A DNA stretch of 5,245 bases from Firmicutes bacterium CAG:170 (GTDB lineage Bacteria; Bacillota; Clostridia; Oscillospirales; Oscillospiraceae): positions 10,643 to 15,887 of the forward strand of contig FR887115.1 of assembly GCA_000436735.1 (NCBI GenBank). The letters run 5' to 3'. Below the pieces are notes generated by a model. The model was not told where the DNA came from and made no database searches. It was given only the letters and a program-made list of their open reading frames with translations. Below are positions 1-4,184 of this stretch, piece by piece. Made by a program: the position numbers and the translations under genes. How positions within the stretch are numbered: position 1 is the first letter of the stretch; every line of letters begins with the position of its first letter.

Positions 1-1
1 G

Positions 2-154
2 TTCACGCTTTTGTATACGCCCTGCGTCGCCGCCATCGCGGCCATCCGGCGCGAGGTCGGCTCCGGCGCGAGAGCGGCCATGATCTGCGTGAGCCAGTGC
101 TGCGTGGCGTGGCTGTGCACGTTCGTCGTGTTTACGATCCTGCGGATCGTTTGA
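2..154 (+). CDS. feoB: Ferrous iron transport protein B, C-terminal fragment (5' end outside window)
   Basis: Only the last 50 residues and a TGA stop lie in the window. The reading frame begins FTLLYTPCVAAIAAIRRE and ends in a hydrophobic helix closing with TILRIV. The LYxPC(V/I)AxIAxI(R/K)RE stretch is characteristic of the C-terminal membrane domain of FeoB, the GTPase-coupled inner-membrane importer of Fe(II). The last ~25 residues form one membrane-spanning helix rich in Cys (C29, C33, C34, C39 of the fragment), then the protein stops, as in short-tailed Clostridia FeoB proteins. The N-terminal G domain and any feoA partner would lie to the left and cannot be seen. The gene is followed within 40 bp by a hairpin terminator and converges on the phosphofructokinase gene. 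The family call rests on motif recognition, without alignment. Confidence 0.85.
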   Translation, partial: FTLLYTPCVAAIAAIRREVGSGARAAMICVSQCCVAWLCTFVVFTILRIV

Positions 155-188
155 GGGAGTGCGCGCCGAAGCCCATTACCGCGCCTCC

Positions 189-211
189 GGCGCATACGAA
201 ATGCGCCTTTT
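189..211 (+). terminator. Probable feoB terminator hairpin
   Basis: A 7-bp stem, GGCGCAT (189-195) pairing with ATGCGCC (201-207) around a 5-nt loop, is followed at once by TTTT (208-211). It begins 34 bp after the feoB stop. The T tract is short and runs into GCGCAAAA, so on its own it would be a modest terminator. A competing small hairpin, GCGCC (181-185) with GGCGC (189-193), shares its left arm. Confidence 0.5.
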
Positions 212-220
212 GCGCAAAAT

Positions 221-255
221 AAAAACCGCCGGACGGCATGTCCGGCGGAATTTTT
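221..255. terminator. Bidirectional terminator between feoB and the phosphofructokinase gene
   Basis: A perfect 9-bp GC-rich stem, CCGCCGGAC (226-234) with GTCCGGCGG (240-248), encloses a 5-nt loop. It is flanked by AAAAA on the left (221-225, preceded by more A's) and by TTTTT on the right (251-255). Read leftwards, the stem is followed by TTTTTATTTT, which suits termination of the minus-strand phosphofructokinase transcript. Read rightwards it has AA then TTTTT and backs up the feoB terminator. Its place between two convergent genes fits a shared role. Confidence 0.9.
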
Positions 256-292
256 ATCGTTTGTCTGATGCAGACAGAACGCTTCGCGCAGC

Positions 293-1531
293 TTACTTTG
301 CGAAAACCTTCTTGAGACGGGCGAAGCGGGGCAGGCCGTCTTCCTTTTCGAGCTTGGTCTCGCCCTGAATGAGCGGCAGCGCGTACTTGACGAACTCCTC
401 GGTGACGTTGTTGCCCTCGGCGTTGATCCACTCCTTCGGGAACTTCTTCTCGAAGTTGGCGACATCGGACAGGTCGAACAGCTTGGCCTTGCAGGTGTAG
501 CCGTTGGTGCGGTCGCACTCGAAGCCGACCATCTTGTCGGTCGTGCCCTTCAGCATTTCTTCAACAGCGGTCTTGCCGGACATATAGGACTCGTCGATAT
601 CGGTCTGGGACGCGCAGTGCGCGGCGCAGCGCTGGAGCAGGCTCAGCTCGATGCCGCGGACCTTCGCGCCGGTCTTTTCCTTGCAGACGTTGGCCAGATG
701 TGCAGCCAGTCCGCCGAGCTGTGCGTGGCCGAAGCCGTCGGTCGCGGCGGTCTTGGCCTCGGAGACGAAGCGGCCGTCGGCATAGTGGATGCCCTCGGAG
801 ACGGCGACGATGCAGTTGCCGTTCTTCTTATAGCACTCGGAAACGTCGGCGACGAACTTGTCCATGTCGAAATCGACCTCGGGCAGGTAGATGAAGTCGC
901 AGCACGGCTCCTTGGCGTTGGCAAGCGCGGCAGCGGCGGTCAGCCAGCCCGCGTGACGGCCCATGCACTCGATAATGGTGATCTGGCCGATGTTGTAGAC
1001 GCGGGAGTCGCGGGCGACCTCCATGACGGAGGTGGCGATATACTTGGCTGCGGAGGCGAAGCCCGGGCAGTGGTCAGTGCCGAAGAGGTCGTTGTCGATG
1101 GTCTTGGGAACGCCCATGACGCGGCAGTCATAGCCGACCTTCTTCATATACTTGGAGATCTTGTTGCAGGTATCCATGGAGTCGTTGCCGCCGTTGTAGC
1201 AGAAATAGCGGACATCGTACTTCTTGAAGATCTCAAGGATGCGCTTGTAGTCGGTGTCGTCCACGTCGGGATCGGCGATCTTGTAGCGGCAGGAGCCGAG
1301 TGCGGAGGACGGGGTATAGGGCAGGCGGTCAAGCTCTGCGCGGTCCTCTGCATCCATATCGAGCAGCTGGTCCTCCAGCACGCCCTTGATGCCATGGTAC
1401 GCACCGTAGACCTTGGTGATGCAGTCGGCGTCAAGCGCGGTACGGATGACGCCGTATGCGGAAGCGTTGATGACGGAAGAGGGGCCGCCGGACTGACCGA
1501 TGATCAGAGCGCCCTTCAGAGATTCGGACAT
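293..1531 (-). CDS. pfp: 6-phosphofructokinase, probably pyrophosphate-dependent (PPi-PFK)
   Basis: This 412-aa cytoplasmic enzyme phosphorylates fructose 6-phosphate to fructose 1,6-bisphosphate, the committed step of glycolysis. Family motifs are clear: the phosphate-binding GGPSSVINAS at residues 15-24, YNGGNDS at 112-118, PKTIDND at 142-148 with the probable catalytic base D146, MGRHAG at 190-195 for sugar-phosphate binding, E246-G247, and Q300-R301 near the C-terminal substrate site. Lys at 143 and Asp at 117, where ATP-dependent enzymes such as E. coli PfkA have Gly (124 and 104), are the known marks of PPi-using enzymes. PPi use would make the step reversible. N116 replaces the usual Asp of the GGD motif. 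The ATG at 1531 is preceded by GGAGG at a 9-nt spacing and a SigA-type promoter. It is divergent from the aldolase gene that acts on its product. The family is certain; the phosphoryl donor is inferred from residues. Confidence 0.93.
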   Translation of the reverse strand: MSESLKGALIIGQSGGPSSVINASAYGVIRTALDADCITKVYGAYHGIKGVLEDQLLDMDAEDRAELDRLPYTPSSALGSCRYKIADPDVDDTDYKRILEIFKKYDVRYFCYNGGNDSMDTCNKISKYMKKVGYDCRVMGVPKTIDNDLFGTDHCPGFASAAKYIATSVMEVARDSRVYNIGQITIIECMGRHAGWLTAAAALANAKEPCCDFIYLPEVDFDMDKFVADVSECYKKNGNCIVAVSEGIHYADGRFVSEAKTAATDGFGHAQLGGLAAHLANVCKEKTGAKVRGIELSLLQRCAAHCASQTDIDESYMSGKTAVEEMLKGTTDKMVGFECDRTNGYTCKAKLFDLSDVANFEKKFPKEWINAEGNNVTEEFVKYALPLIQGETKLEKEDGLPRFARLKKVFAK

Positions 1532-1540
1532 AGTAAATTA

Positions 1541-1545
1541 CCTCC
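1541..1545 (-). promoter_or_regulatory. Ribosome binding site of the phosphofructokinase gene
   Basis: On the minus strand GGAGG lies 9 nt upstream of the ATG at 1531. It fixes that codon as the start. Confidence 0.85.
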
Positions 1546-1574
1546 ATGCGAATAGAATATGTTGAACAAAACAA

Positions 1575-1603
1575 AATATATCACATTGCGCGGAAATTGT
1601 AAA
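1575..1603 (-). promoter_or_regulatory. SigA-type promoter of the phosphofructokinase gene
   Basis: On the minus strand TTTACA (1603-1598) and TATATT (1580-1575) are separated by exactly 17 bp, each 5 of 6 against consensus. Transcription would start near 1568, giving a leader of about 37 nt with the GGAGG site inside. The -35 box directly abuts the left arm of the inverted repeat at 1604-1628. Confidence 0.8.
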
Positions 1604-1628
1604 TTCATCTATTGCAAAAATAGATGAA
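1604..1628. promoter_or_regulatory. Inverted-repeat operator candidate shared by the pfp and fba promoters
   Basis: TTCATCTATT (1604-1613) and AATAGATGAA (1619-1628) form a perfect 10-bp inverted repeat around a 5-bp spacer, GCAAA. The right edge of the pfp -35 box is position 1603, and the fba -35 box (1612-1617) lies in the centre of the repeat. No T tract follows, and neither predicted transcript contains it, so it is better read as a dimeric-regulator site than as a terminator. It does not match the CcpA cre consensus or the Rex site. The cognate regulator is unknown. Confidence 0.65.
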
Positions 1629-1640
1629 ATTTGCTAGAAT
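1612..1640 (+). promoter_or_regulatory. Extended -10 promoter of the aldolase gene
   Basis: TTGCAA (1612-1617, 4 of 6) and TAGAAT (1635-1640, 5 of 6) are 17 bp apart, and TGC before the -10 box gives an extended -10 element. Transcription would start near 1647 and leave a leader of about 30 nt. The -35 box lies inside the inverted repeat, so a protein bound there should compete with RNA polymerase. Confidence 0.75.
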
Positions 1641-1662
1641 TCTTCGTAGATATTGAATAAAC

Positions 1663-1668
1663 AAGGAG
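1663..1668 (+). promoter_or_regulatory. Ribosome binding site deciding the aldolase start
   Basis: AAGGAG lies 8 nt before the ATG at 1677. An in-frame TTG at 1653 would put this site inside the coding region and would add eight residues foreign to the family, so 1677 is chosen. Confidence 0.9.
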
Positions 1669-1676
1669 ATGTCAAT

Positions 1677-2645
1677 ATGCCTCTGGTAACTTCTACCGAA
1701 ATGTTCAAGAAGGCTTACGACGGCGGCTACGCCATCGGCGCTTTCAACGTCAACAACATGGAGATCGTTCAGGGTATCACCGAAGCCTGCAAGGAAGAGC
1801 ACGCTCCGGTCATCCTTCAGGTCTCCAAGGGCGCGCGTGCCTACGCCAACCACACCTATCTGGTCAAGCTGGTTGAGGCTGCTGTTGCCGAATGCCCCGA
1901 GATCCCCATCGTCCTGCATCTGGACCACGGCCCCGATTTCGAGACCTGCAAGGCCTGCATTGACGGCGGCTTCACCTCCGTCATGATCGACGCTTCCTCC
2001 AAGCCCTTTGCCGAGAACATCGAGATCACCAAGAAGGTCGTCGAGTACGCGCATGACCACGGCGTCGTCGTCGAGGCCGAGCTTGGCACCCTCGCCGGCA
2101 TCGAGGATGAGGTCAAGGTCGCTGCGCACGCCGCTTCCTACACCCGTCCGGAAGAGGTCGAGGAATTCGTTTCCAAGACCGGCTGCGACTCCCTGGCCAT
2201 CGCCATCGGCACCAGCCACGGTGCATACAAGTTCACGGCTGCCCAGTGCACCCGCAATGAGCAGGGCATTCTGGTTCCGCCTCCCCTGCGCTTCGACGTC
2301 CTCGAAGAGGTCTCCAAGCGCCTGCCCGGCTTCCCCATCGTTCTCCACGGCTCTTCCTCCGTTCCTCAGAACTATGTGAAGATGATCAACGAGAACGGCG
2401 GCAAGATGCCCGACGCCGTCGGCATCCCCGAAGAGCAGCTGCGTCACGCTGCCGAGCTGTCCGTCTGCAAGATCAACATCGACTCCGACTTGCGTCTTGC
2501 CATGACCGGCACCATCCGTCAGTTCTTCAACGAGCATCCTGACAAGTTTGACCCGCGCGAGTATCTGAAGCCCGCACGCGCCAACATCAAGGAGCTTGTC
2601 CGCCACAAGCTGGTCGACGTCCTCGGCTGCGCCGGTAAGGCCTAA
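1677..2645 (+). CDS. fba: Class II fructose-1,6-bisphosphate aldolase
   Basis: This 322-aa zinc-dependent cytoplasmic enzyme cleaves fructose 1,6-bisphosphate to dihydroxyacetone phosphate and glyceraldehyde 3-phosphate, and runs in reverse in gluconeogenesis. The TIM-barrel family is clear from GAFNVNNME at residues 21-29 and HLDHG at 81-85, with the expected catalytic Asp at D83 and zinc ligand at H84. Further markers are EAELGT at 133-138, a second zinc His in TSHG (H181), a third in VLHGSSS (H224), and KINIDSDLR at 265-273 in the substrate phosphate pocket. Length is normal for the FbaA type. The protein starts MPLVTSTEMF, as in related enzymes. It is transcribed alone: its own promoter lies upstream and a strong terminator follows 16 bp after the stop. 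It is divergent from the phosphofructokinase gene, the preceding glycolytic step. Most codons end in C or G with few rare ones, as expected for a highly expressed gene. Confidence 0.97.
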   Translation: MPLVTSTEMFKKAYDGGYAIGAFNVNNMEIVQGITEACKEEHAPVILQVSKGARAYANHTYLVKLVEAAVAECPEIPIVLHLDHGPDFETCKACIDGGFTSVMIDASSKPFAENIEITKKVVEYAHDHGVVVEAELGTLAGIEDEVKVAAHAASYTRPEEVEEFVSKTGCDSLAIAIGTSHGAYKFTAAQCTRNEQGILVPPPLRFDVLEEVSKRLPGFPIVLHGSSSVPQNYVKMINENGGKMPDAVGIPEEQLRHAAELSVCKINIDSDLRLAMTGTIRQFFNEHPDKFDPREYLKPARANIKELVRHKLVDVLGCAGKA

Positions 2646-2660
2646 TTGCTGAAATACGAG

Positions 2661-2693
2661 ATCTCCTCTGCCGCAGGGCAGAGGAGATTTTTT
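2661..2693 (+). terminator. Strong intrinsic terminator of fba
   Basis: A perfect 12-bp stem, ATCTCCTCTGCC (2661-2672) with GGCAGAGGAGAT (2677-2688), closes a GCAG tetraloop and runs into a T6 tract (2688-2693). It begins 16 bp after the fba stop. The T tract overlaps the TAA stop (2694-2692) of the convergent small gene. No T tract follows the hairpin in the minus direction, so it is mainly a plus-strand terminator. Confidence 0.95.
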
Positions 2694-2886
2694 ATGGCTT
2701 TTCGGAGCCTGCTTCCGGGCGAAGAACGGTGAAGATGCGTTCGGGCTGCGCCTCCCGGCCGCCCGCCGCCAGCCAACCGGCCTGAAACGCGGCCCGCGCC
2801 AGCGAAAACAGCGCGTCCGACGCTTTGTCATATTCCGCCTGTTCTAAGAAGCGCCCGAAGGCCGCTTCATATTCGTTGCTGTGCAT
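2692..2886 (-). CDS. Small conserved-looking protein of unknown function, 64 aa
   Basis: I do not recognise a named family. The protein starts MHSNEYEAAFGRFLEQAEYD, continues with a helical stretch (KASDALFSLARAAFQAGWLAA, residues ~21-41) and ends in a charged, Pro-containing tail. It has no signal peptide, membrane segment or Cys, and looks like a short cytoplasmic helical protein. The evidence that it is a real gene is good: AGGAGG at 2900-2895 lies 8 nt before the ATG, and a TTGACA-17 bp-TATATT promoter lies just upstream. It converges on fba, sharing bases with the end of that gene's terminator, and is divergent from the small HTH gene. Short hypothetical proteins of this general look occur in gut Clostridia, but I could not verify homologues. 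No function is proposed. Confidence 0.75.
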   Translation of the reverse strand: MHSNEYEAAFGRFLEQAEYDKASDALFSLARAAFQAGWLAAGGREAQPERIFTVLRPEAGSEKP

Positions 2887-2906
2887 GACGCTCGCCTCCT
2901 AGCTCC

Positions 2907-2935
2907 AATATAGCCCGATTATGGATAATTGTCAA
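2907..2935 (-). promoter_or_regulatory. Near-consensus promoter of the 64-aa gene
   Basis: On the minus strand a perfect TTGACA (2935-2930) is followed after exactly 17 bp by TATATT (2912-2907, 5 of 6). Transcription would start near 2900, at the edge of the AGGAGG site, so the leader would be only about a dozen bases. It is the closest match to the SigA consensus in the window. Confidence 0.8.
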
Positions 2936-2956
2936 CTATGGGACTCTCTTTATACG
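2929..2956 (+). promoter_or_regulatory. Possible promoter of the small regulator genes
   Basis: TTGTCA (2929-2934, 5 of 6) and TATACG (2951-2956, 4 of 6) are 16 bp apart. The -35 box occupies almost the same bases as the -35 box of the divergent 64-aa gene, so the two promoters would exclude each other. The -10 box overlaps the palindrome at 2951-2972. The weak -10 makes this tentative. Confidence 0.45.
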
Positions 2957-2972
2957 ATGATTTCATCGCATA
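2951..2972. promoter_or_regulatory. Near-perfect 22-bp palindrome, probable operator of the regulator cluster
   Basis: The left arm TATACGATGA (2951-2960) and the right arm TCATCGCATA (2963-2972) pair at 9 of 10 positions around TT; the mismatch is 2954/2969. It covers the presumed -10 box and start site of the HTH gene. Allowing G-U pairs, the symmetry continues outward to about 2944/2979 and reaches into the ribosome binding site. An operator for autorepression by the HTH protein or its RHH neighbour is the simplest reading; an mRNA hairpin is the alternative. Confidence 0.55.
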
Positions 2973-2980
2973 GAGGGGGA
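2973..2980 (+). promoter_or_regulatory. Ribosome binding site of the 77-aa HTH gene
   Basis: The purine-rich GAGGGGGA ends 6 nt before the ATG at 2987. Upstream in-frame starts such as 2921 have no such site, which fixes the start at 2987. Confidence 0.75.
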
Positions 2981-2986
2981 GTATGC

Positions 2987-3220
2987 ATGATTAGCTTTGA
3001 CCGCTTATGGGAGACCATGAAACAAAAGGGCGTCTCACAATATAAGCTGATCCGCGAGTATCAGTTCAGTGCCGGTCAGCTTGACAGGCTGCGTAAAAAC
3101 GCCAATGTAAGTACCTTTACGCTCAATCAGCTCTGTCAAATCCTTGACTGTGAGCTGGAAGATATCGCGGAGTATAAAAAGGACGAACAGGAGCTGGAAT
3201 ATGGAGCCGCTGGTCATTAA
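2987..3220 (+). CDS. Small helix-turn-helix transcriptional regulator (XRE/Cro-like), 77 aa
   Basis: The protein is a single DNA-binding domain: MISFDRLWETMKQKGVS, then SQYKLIREYQFSAGQLDRLRKN at about residues 17-38, and TLNQLCQILDCELEDIAEY at 45-63. SQYKLI to QLDRLRKN is the helix-turn-helix pair, with the recognition helix around 28-37. The TLxxLCxILDCxxEDI ending is typical of small Cro/C1-type HTH proteins common in Firmicutes chromosomes and integrative elements. No effector or dimerisation domain follows, only a charged tail. A longer reading from 2921 adds 22 residues without a ribosome binding site and is rejected. The next gene starts inside its last codons (20-nt overlap), so the two are translationally coupled. 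A palindrome just upstream suggests autoregulation. Target genes are unknown. Confidence 0.85.
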   Translation: MISFDRLWETMKQKGVSQYKLIREYQFSAGQLDRLRKNANVSTFTLNQLCQILDCELEDIAEYKKDEQELEYGAAGH

Positions 3221-3377
3221 GAAGCGCGGTGAGGACGGATACCGGATCATTACCGTCCGCATCCGGGAAGAGACGCTGGCAGAGCTTGACCGCCTTGCTG
3301 CGGAAAGCAACCGTTCCAGAAACGAGCTTATCAACCTCATTCTGGCGCATGGCGTCAGGAATATCGAGATCGAATAG
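3201..3377 (+). CDS. Ribbon-helix-helix (Arc/CopG-like) DNA-binding protein, 58 aa
   Basis: The sequence reads MEPLVIKKRGEDGYRIITVR, IREETLAELDRLAAES, NRSRNELINLILAHGVRN. It fits the RHH fold: a strand at about residues 14-21 (YRIITVRI), helix A at 22-36 and helix B from the NRSRNELI motif at 37-51. RHH dimers insert the paired strands into the DNA major groove. The start at ATG 3201 follows AGGAG (3189-3193) at 7 nt and lies 20 nt inside the upstream HTH gene, so the two are probably made together. A longer reading from 3144 lacks a ribosome binding site and overlaps the HTH gene far more. Many such proteins are antitoxins or plasmid and mobile-element regulators, but no toxin-like partner is next to it. 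Confidence 0.82.
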   Translation: MEPLVIKKRGEDGYRIITVRIREETLAELDRLAAESNRSRNELINLILAHGVRNIEIE

Positions 3378-3443
3378 GCATGGGTACTGTGAAAATGAAT
3401 AGGCCCCTTGAAAAAGCCTGTCGGAAAAGCGGAGGATGATGGC

Positions 3444-3656
3444 ATGTACGAGCGGATCCGCGCACTGCGGGAGGACAGAGATCTGACGCAGCGGGAAATG
3501 GGACAGCTCCTTGCGTGCAGCCAGCGTATCTACAGCAATTATGAGCGCGGCGACGTGGATATTCCCACGGCTGTTCTGATCCGCCTCGCGGATTTTTATG
3601 ATGTGTCCGTGGATTATCTGCTGAACAGGACGGACAAGCCGAAAACAAACAGATAG
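3444..3656 (+). CDS. XRE-family repressor-like HTH protein, 70 aa
   Basis: This is one HTH_3-type domain: MYERIRALREDRDLTQREMG, QLLACSQRIYSNYERGD, IPTAVLIRLADFYDVSVDYLL. The helix-turn-helix spans about residues 14-36 (LTQREMGQLL to YSNYERG), and the IPxxxLxxLADFYDVSVDYLL tail is the standard end of the Cro/C1 domain. The ATG at 3444 follows GGAGG (3431-3435) at 8 nt. A TTG at 3408 is in frame but has no ribosome binding site. The 66-bp gap to the RHH gene has no convincing promoter or terminator, so it may be the third gene of one operon. Such single-domain proteins are often phage- or element-type regulators, but here the flanks are housekeeping genes. Specificity cannot be predicted. Confidence 0.88.
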   Translation: MYERIRALREDRDLTQREMGQLLACSQRIYSNYERGDVDIPTAVLIRLADFYDVSVDYLLNRTDKPKTNR

Positions 3657-3680
3657 CGCCGTCCCGCCGCAGGGCGGCGC
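3656..3680 (+). other. GC-rich hairpin at the end of the 70-aa XRE gene
   Basis: GCGCCG (3656-3661) pairs with CGGCGC (3675-3680), and CCC (3663-3665) with GGG (3672-3674), with one bulged T and a 6-nt loop. It starts on the last base of the stop codon. It has no T tract, so it would pause polymerase or protect the mRNA end; termination probably happens at the following hairpin. Confidence 0.5.
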
Positions 3681-3697
3681 AAAGGCCCTTGACAGGC

Positions 3698-3732
3698 AAA
3701 AGCGCACGCTGCATTTTGCAGCGCGCGCTTTT
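3698..3732. terminator. Strong, nearly symmetric terminator after the regulator cluster
   Basis: AAAAGCGC (3698-3705) pairs with GCGCTTTT (3725-3732), and CGCTGCA (3707-3713) with TGCAGCG (3717-3723). This gives 15 of 16 paired positions with one A/C mismatch and a TTT loop. The stem ends in TTTT on one strand and, read backwards, in TTTT on the other, so it can act in both directions. Downstream is T-rich (3737-3751). It closes the plus-strand cluster before the next promoter. Confidence 0.88.
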
Positions 3733-3762
3733 CATATCTTTTCTATTTTTTACATTTTCCCA

Positions 3763-3791
3763 TAGGCAAAGCGCCGCTGTTCTGCTATAAT
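3763..3791 (+). promoter_or_regulatory. Extended -10 promoter of the small membrane protein gene
   Basis: A perfect TATAAT (3786-3791) is preceded by TGC, an extended -10 element. A weak -35 TAGGCA (3763-3768, 4 of 6) stands 17 bp upstream. Transcription would start near 3798, about 25 nt before the ATG. Confidence 0.72.
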
Positions 3792-3822
3792 ACAGGTAAA
3801 AATATGCCGCGGGAGGAATTTT

Positions 3823-4176
3823 ATGCCGAACGGACTGAAACAGCTTGCCGAAAATCTGCTGGAGCTGAAGGAGGCTTTCTCCGAGGAGGAATTGCTTGCC
3901 GGAAGCCTCCATCCGCGCGCGGAGCATGTGATCCTGCTGCTGCGCAATCTCGCGGTAGGCGCGGCGGCGGCCCTGTTTCTGGTGTCGCTGTTCCATCTCC
4001 CCTGCCGGTATCTGCTCAAGGCCATCGCCTATTTCTTCGGCGCGGCGGCGTATTTCTGCGAAATCCTGCTGCTGACCGACTGCTTCACGCAGAAGGTTCC
4101 GCACCGGGAGATGTTCATGGCATACTGCTTCGGGCCGATGTATATCCTCCTCGGGATCAGCTATCTGTTCCACTGA
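3823..4176 (+). CDS. Small membrane protein of unknown function, three predicted transmembrane segments
   Basis: I do not recognise this 117-aa protein. Residues 1-34 are soluble and amphipathic (LKQLAENLLELKEAFSEEELLAG), probably a short cytoplasmic helix or coiled coil. Three hydrophobic segments follow: about 36-58 (VILLLRN to SLFHL), 64-86 (LLKAIAY to LLLTD) and 97-116 (MFMAYC to SYLF). Short charged loops join them (PCRY; CFTQKVPHRE). No signal peptide, catalytic motif or lipobox is seen. The ATG follows GGGAGG (3811-3816) at 6 nt, with an extended -10 promoter upstream, so it is a real single-gene unit. It ends 8 bp from the end of the convergent ung gene with no clear terminator between them. 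Cys61, Cys79, Cys87 and Cys102 lie in or near the membrane and could be structural, but nothing points to a role. Confidence 0.78.
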   Translation: MPNGLKQLAENLLELKEAFSEEELLAGSLHPRAEHVILLLRNLAVGAAAALFLVSLFHLPCRYLLKAIAYFFGAAAYFCEILLLTDCFTQKVPHREMFMAYCFGPMYILLGISYLFH

Positions 4177-4184
4177 GGGCCGGC

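Noticed and set aside
617..1555. Long open frame (312 codons) on the + strand opposite the phosphofructokinase gene
   Set aside because: It is a shadow of a GC-rich gene: Val/Ala/Asp/Gly-rich low-complexity translation, no ribosome binding site, and the opposite strand has unmistakable enzyme motifs.
1560..1568. Short palindrome TGTTGAACA near the predicted pfp transcription start as a second operator
   Set aside because: Four base pairs per arm in AT-rich DNA is within what chance gives; no second copy was seen near fba.
1604..1628. Inverted repeat as a transcription terminator or riboswitch
   Set aside because: It lies upstream of both predicted start sites, so it is in neither mRNA, and it has no T tract and only an AT-rich stem.
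1605..2831. Long open frame (408 codons) on the - strand covering all of fba
   Set aside because: It is antisense to a certain aldolase gene, runs across its terminator and promoter, and its translation is repetitive Asp/Gly/Leu-rich with no motif.
2987..3377. Toxin-antitoxin pair made of the HTH and RHH genes
   Set aside because: Both proteins are DNA-binding; neither has a toxin fold such as RelE, MazF or HicA, and no small toxin-like frame with a ribosome binding site lies next to them.
3355..4173. 272-codon open frame on the - strand across the XRE gene, the terminator and the membrane protein gene
   Set aside because: It crosses a strong bidirectional terminator and the perfect TATAAT of the opposite gene, and its Arg/Gln/Cys-rich translation shows no fold; a chance frame in GC-rich DNA.
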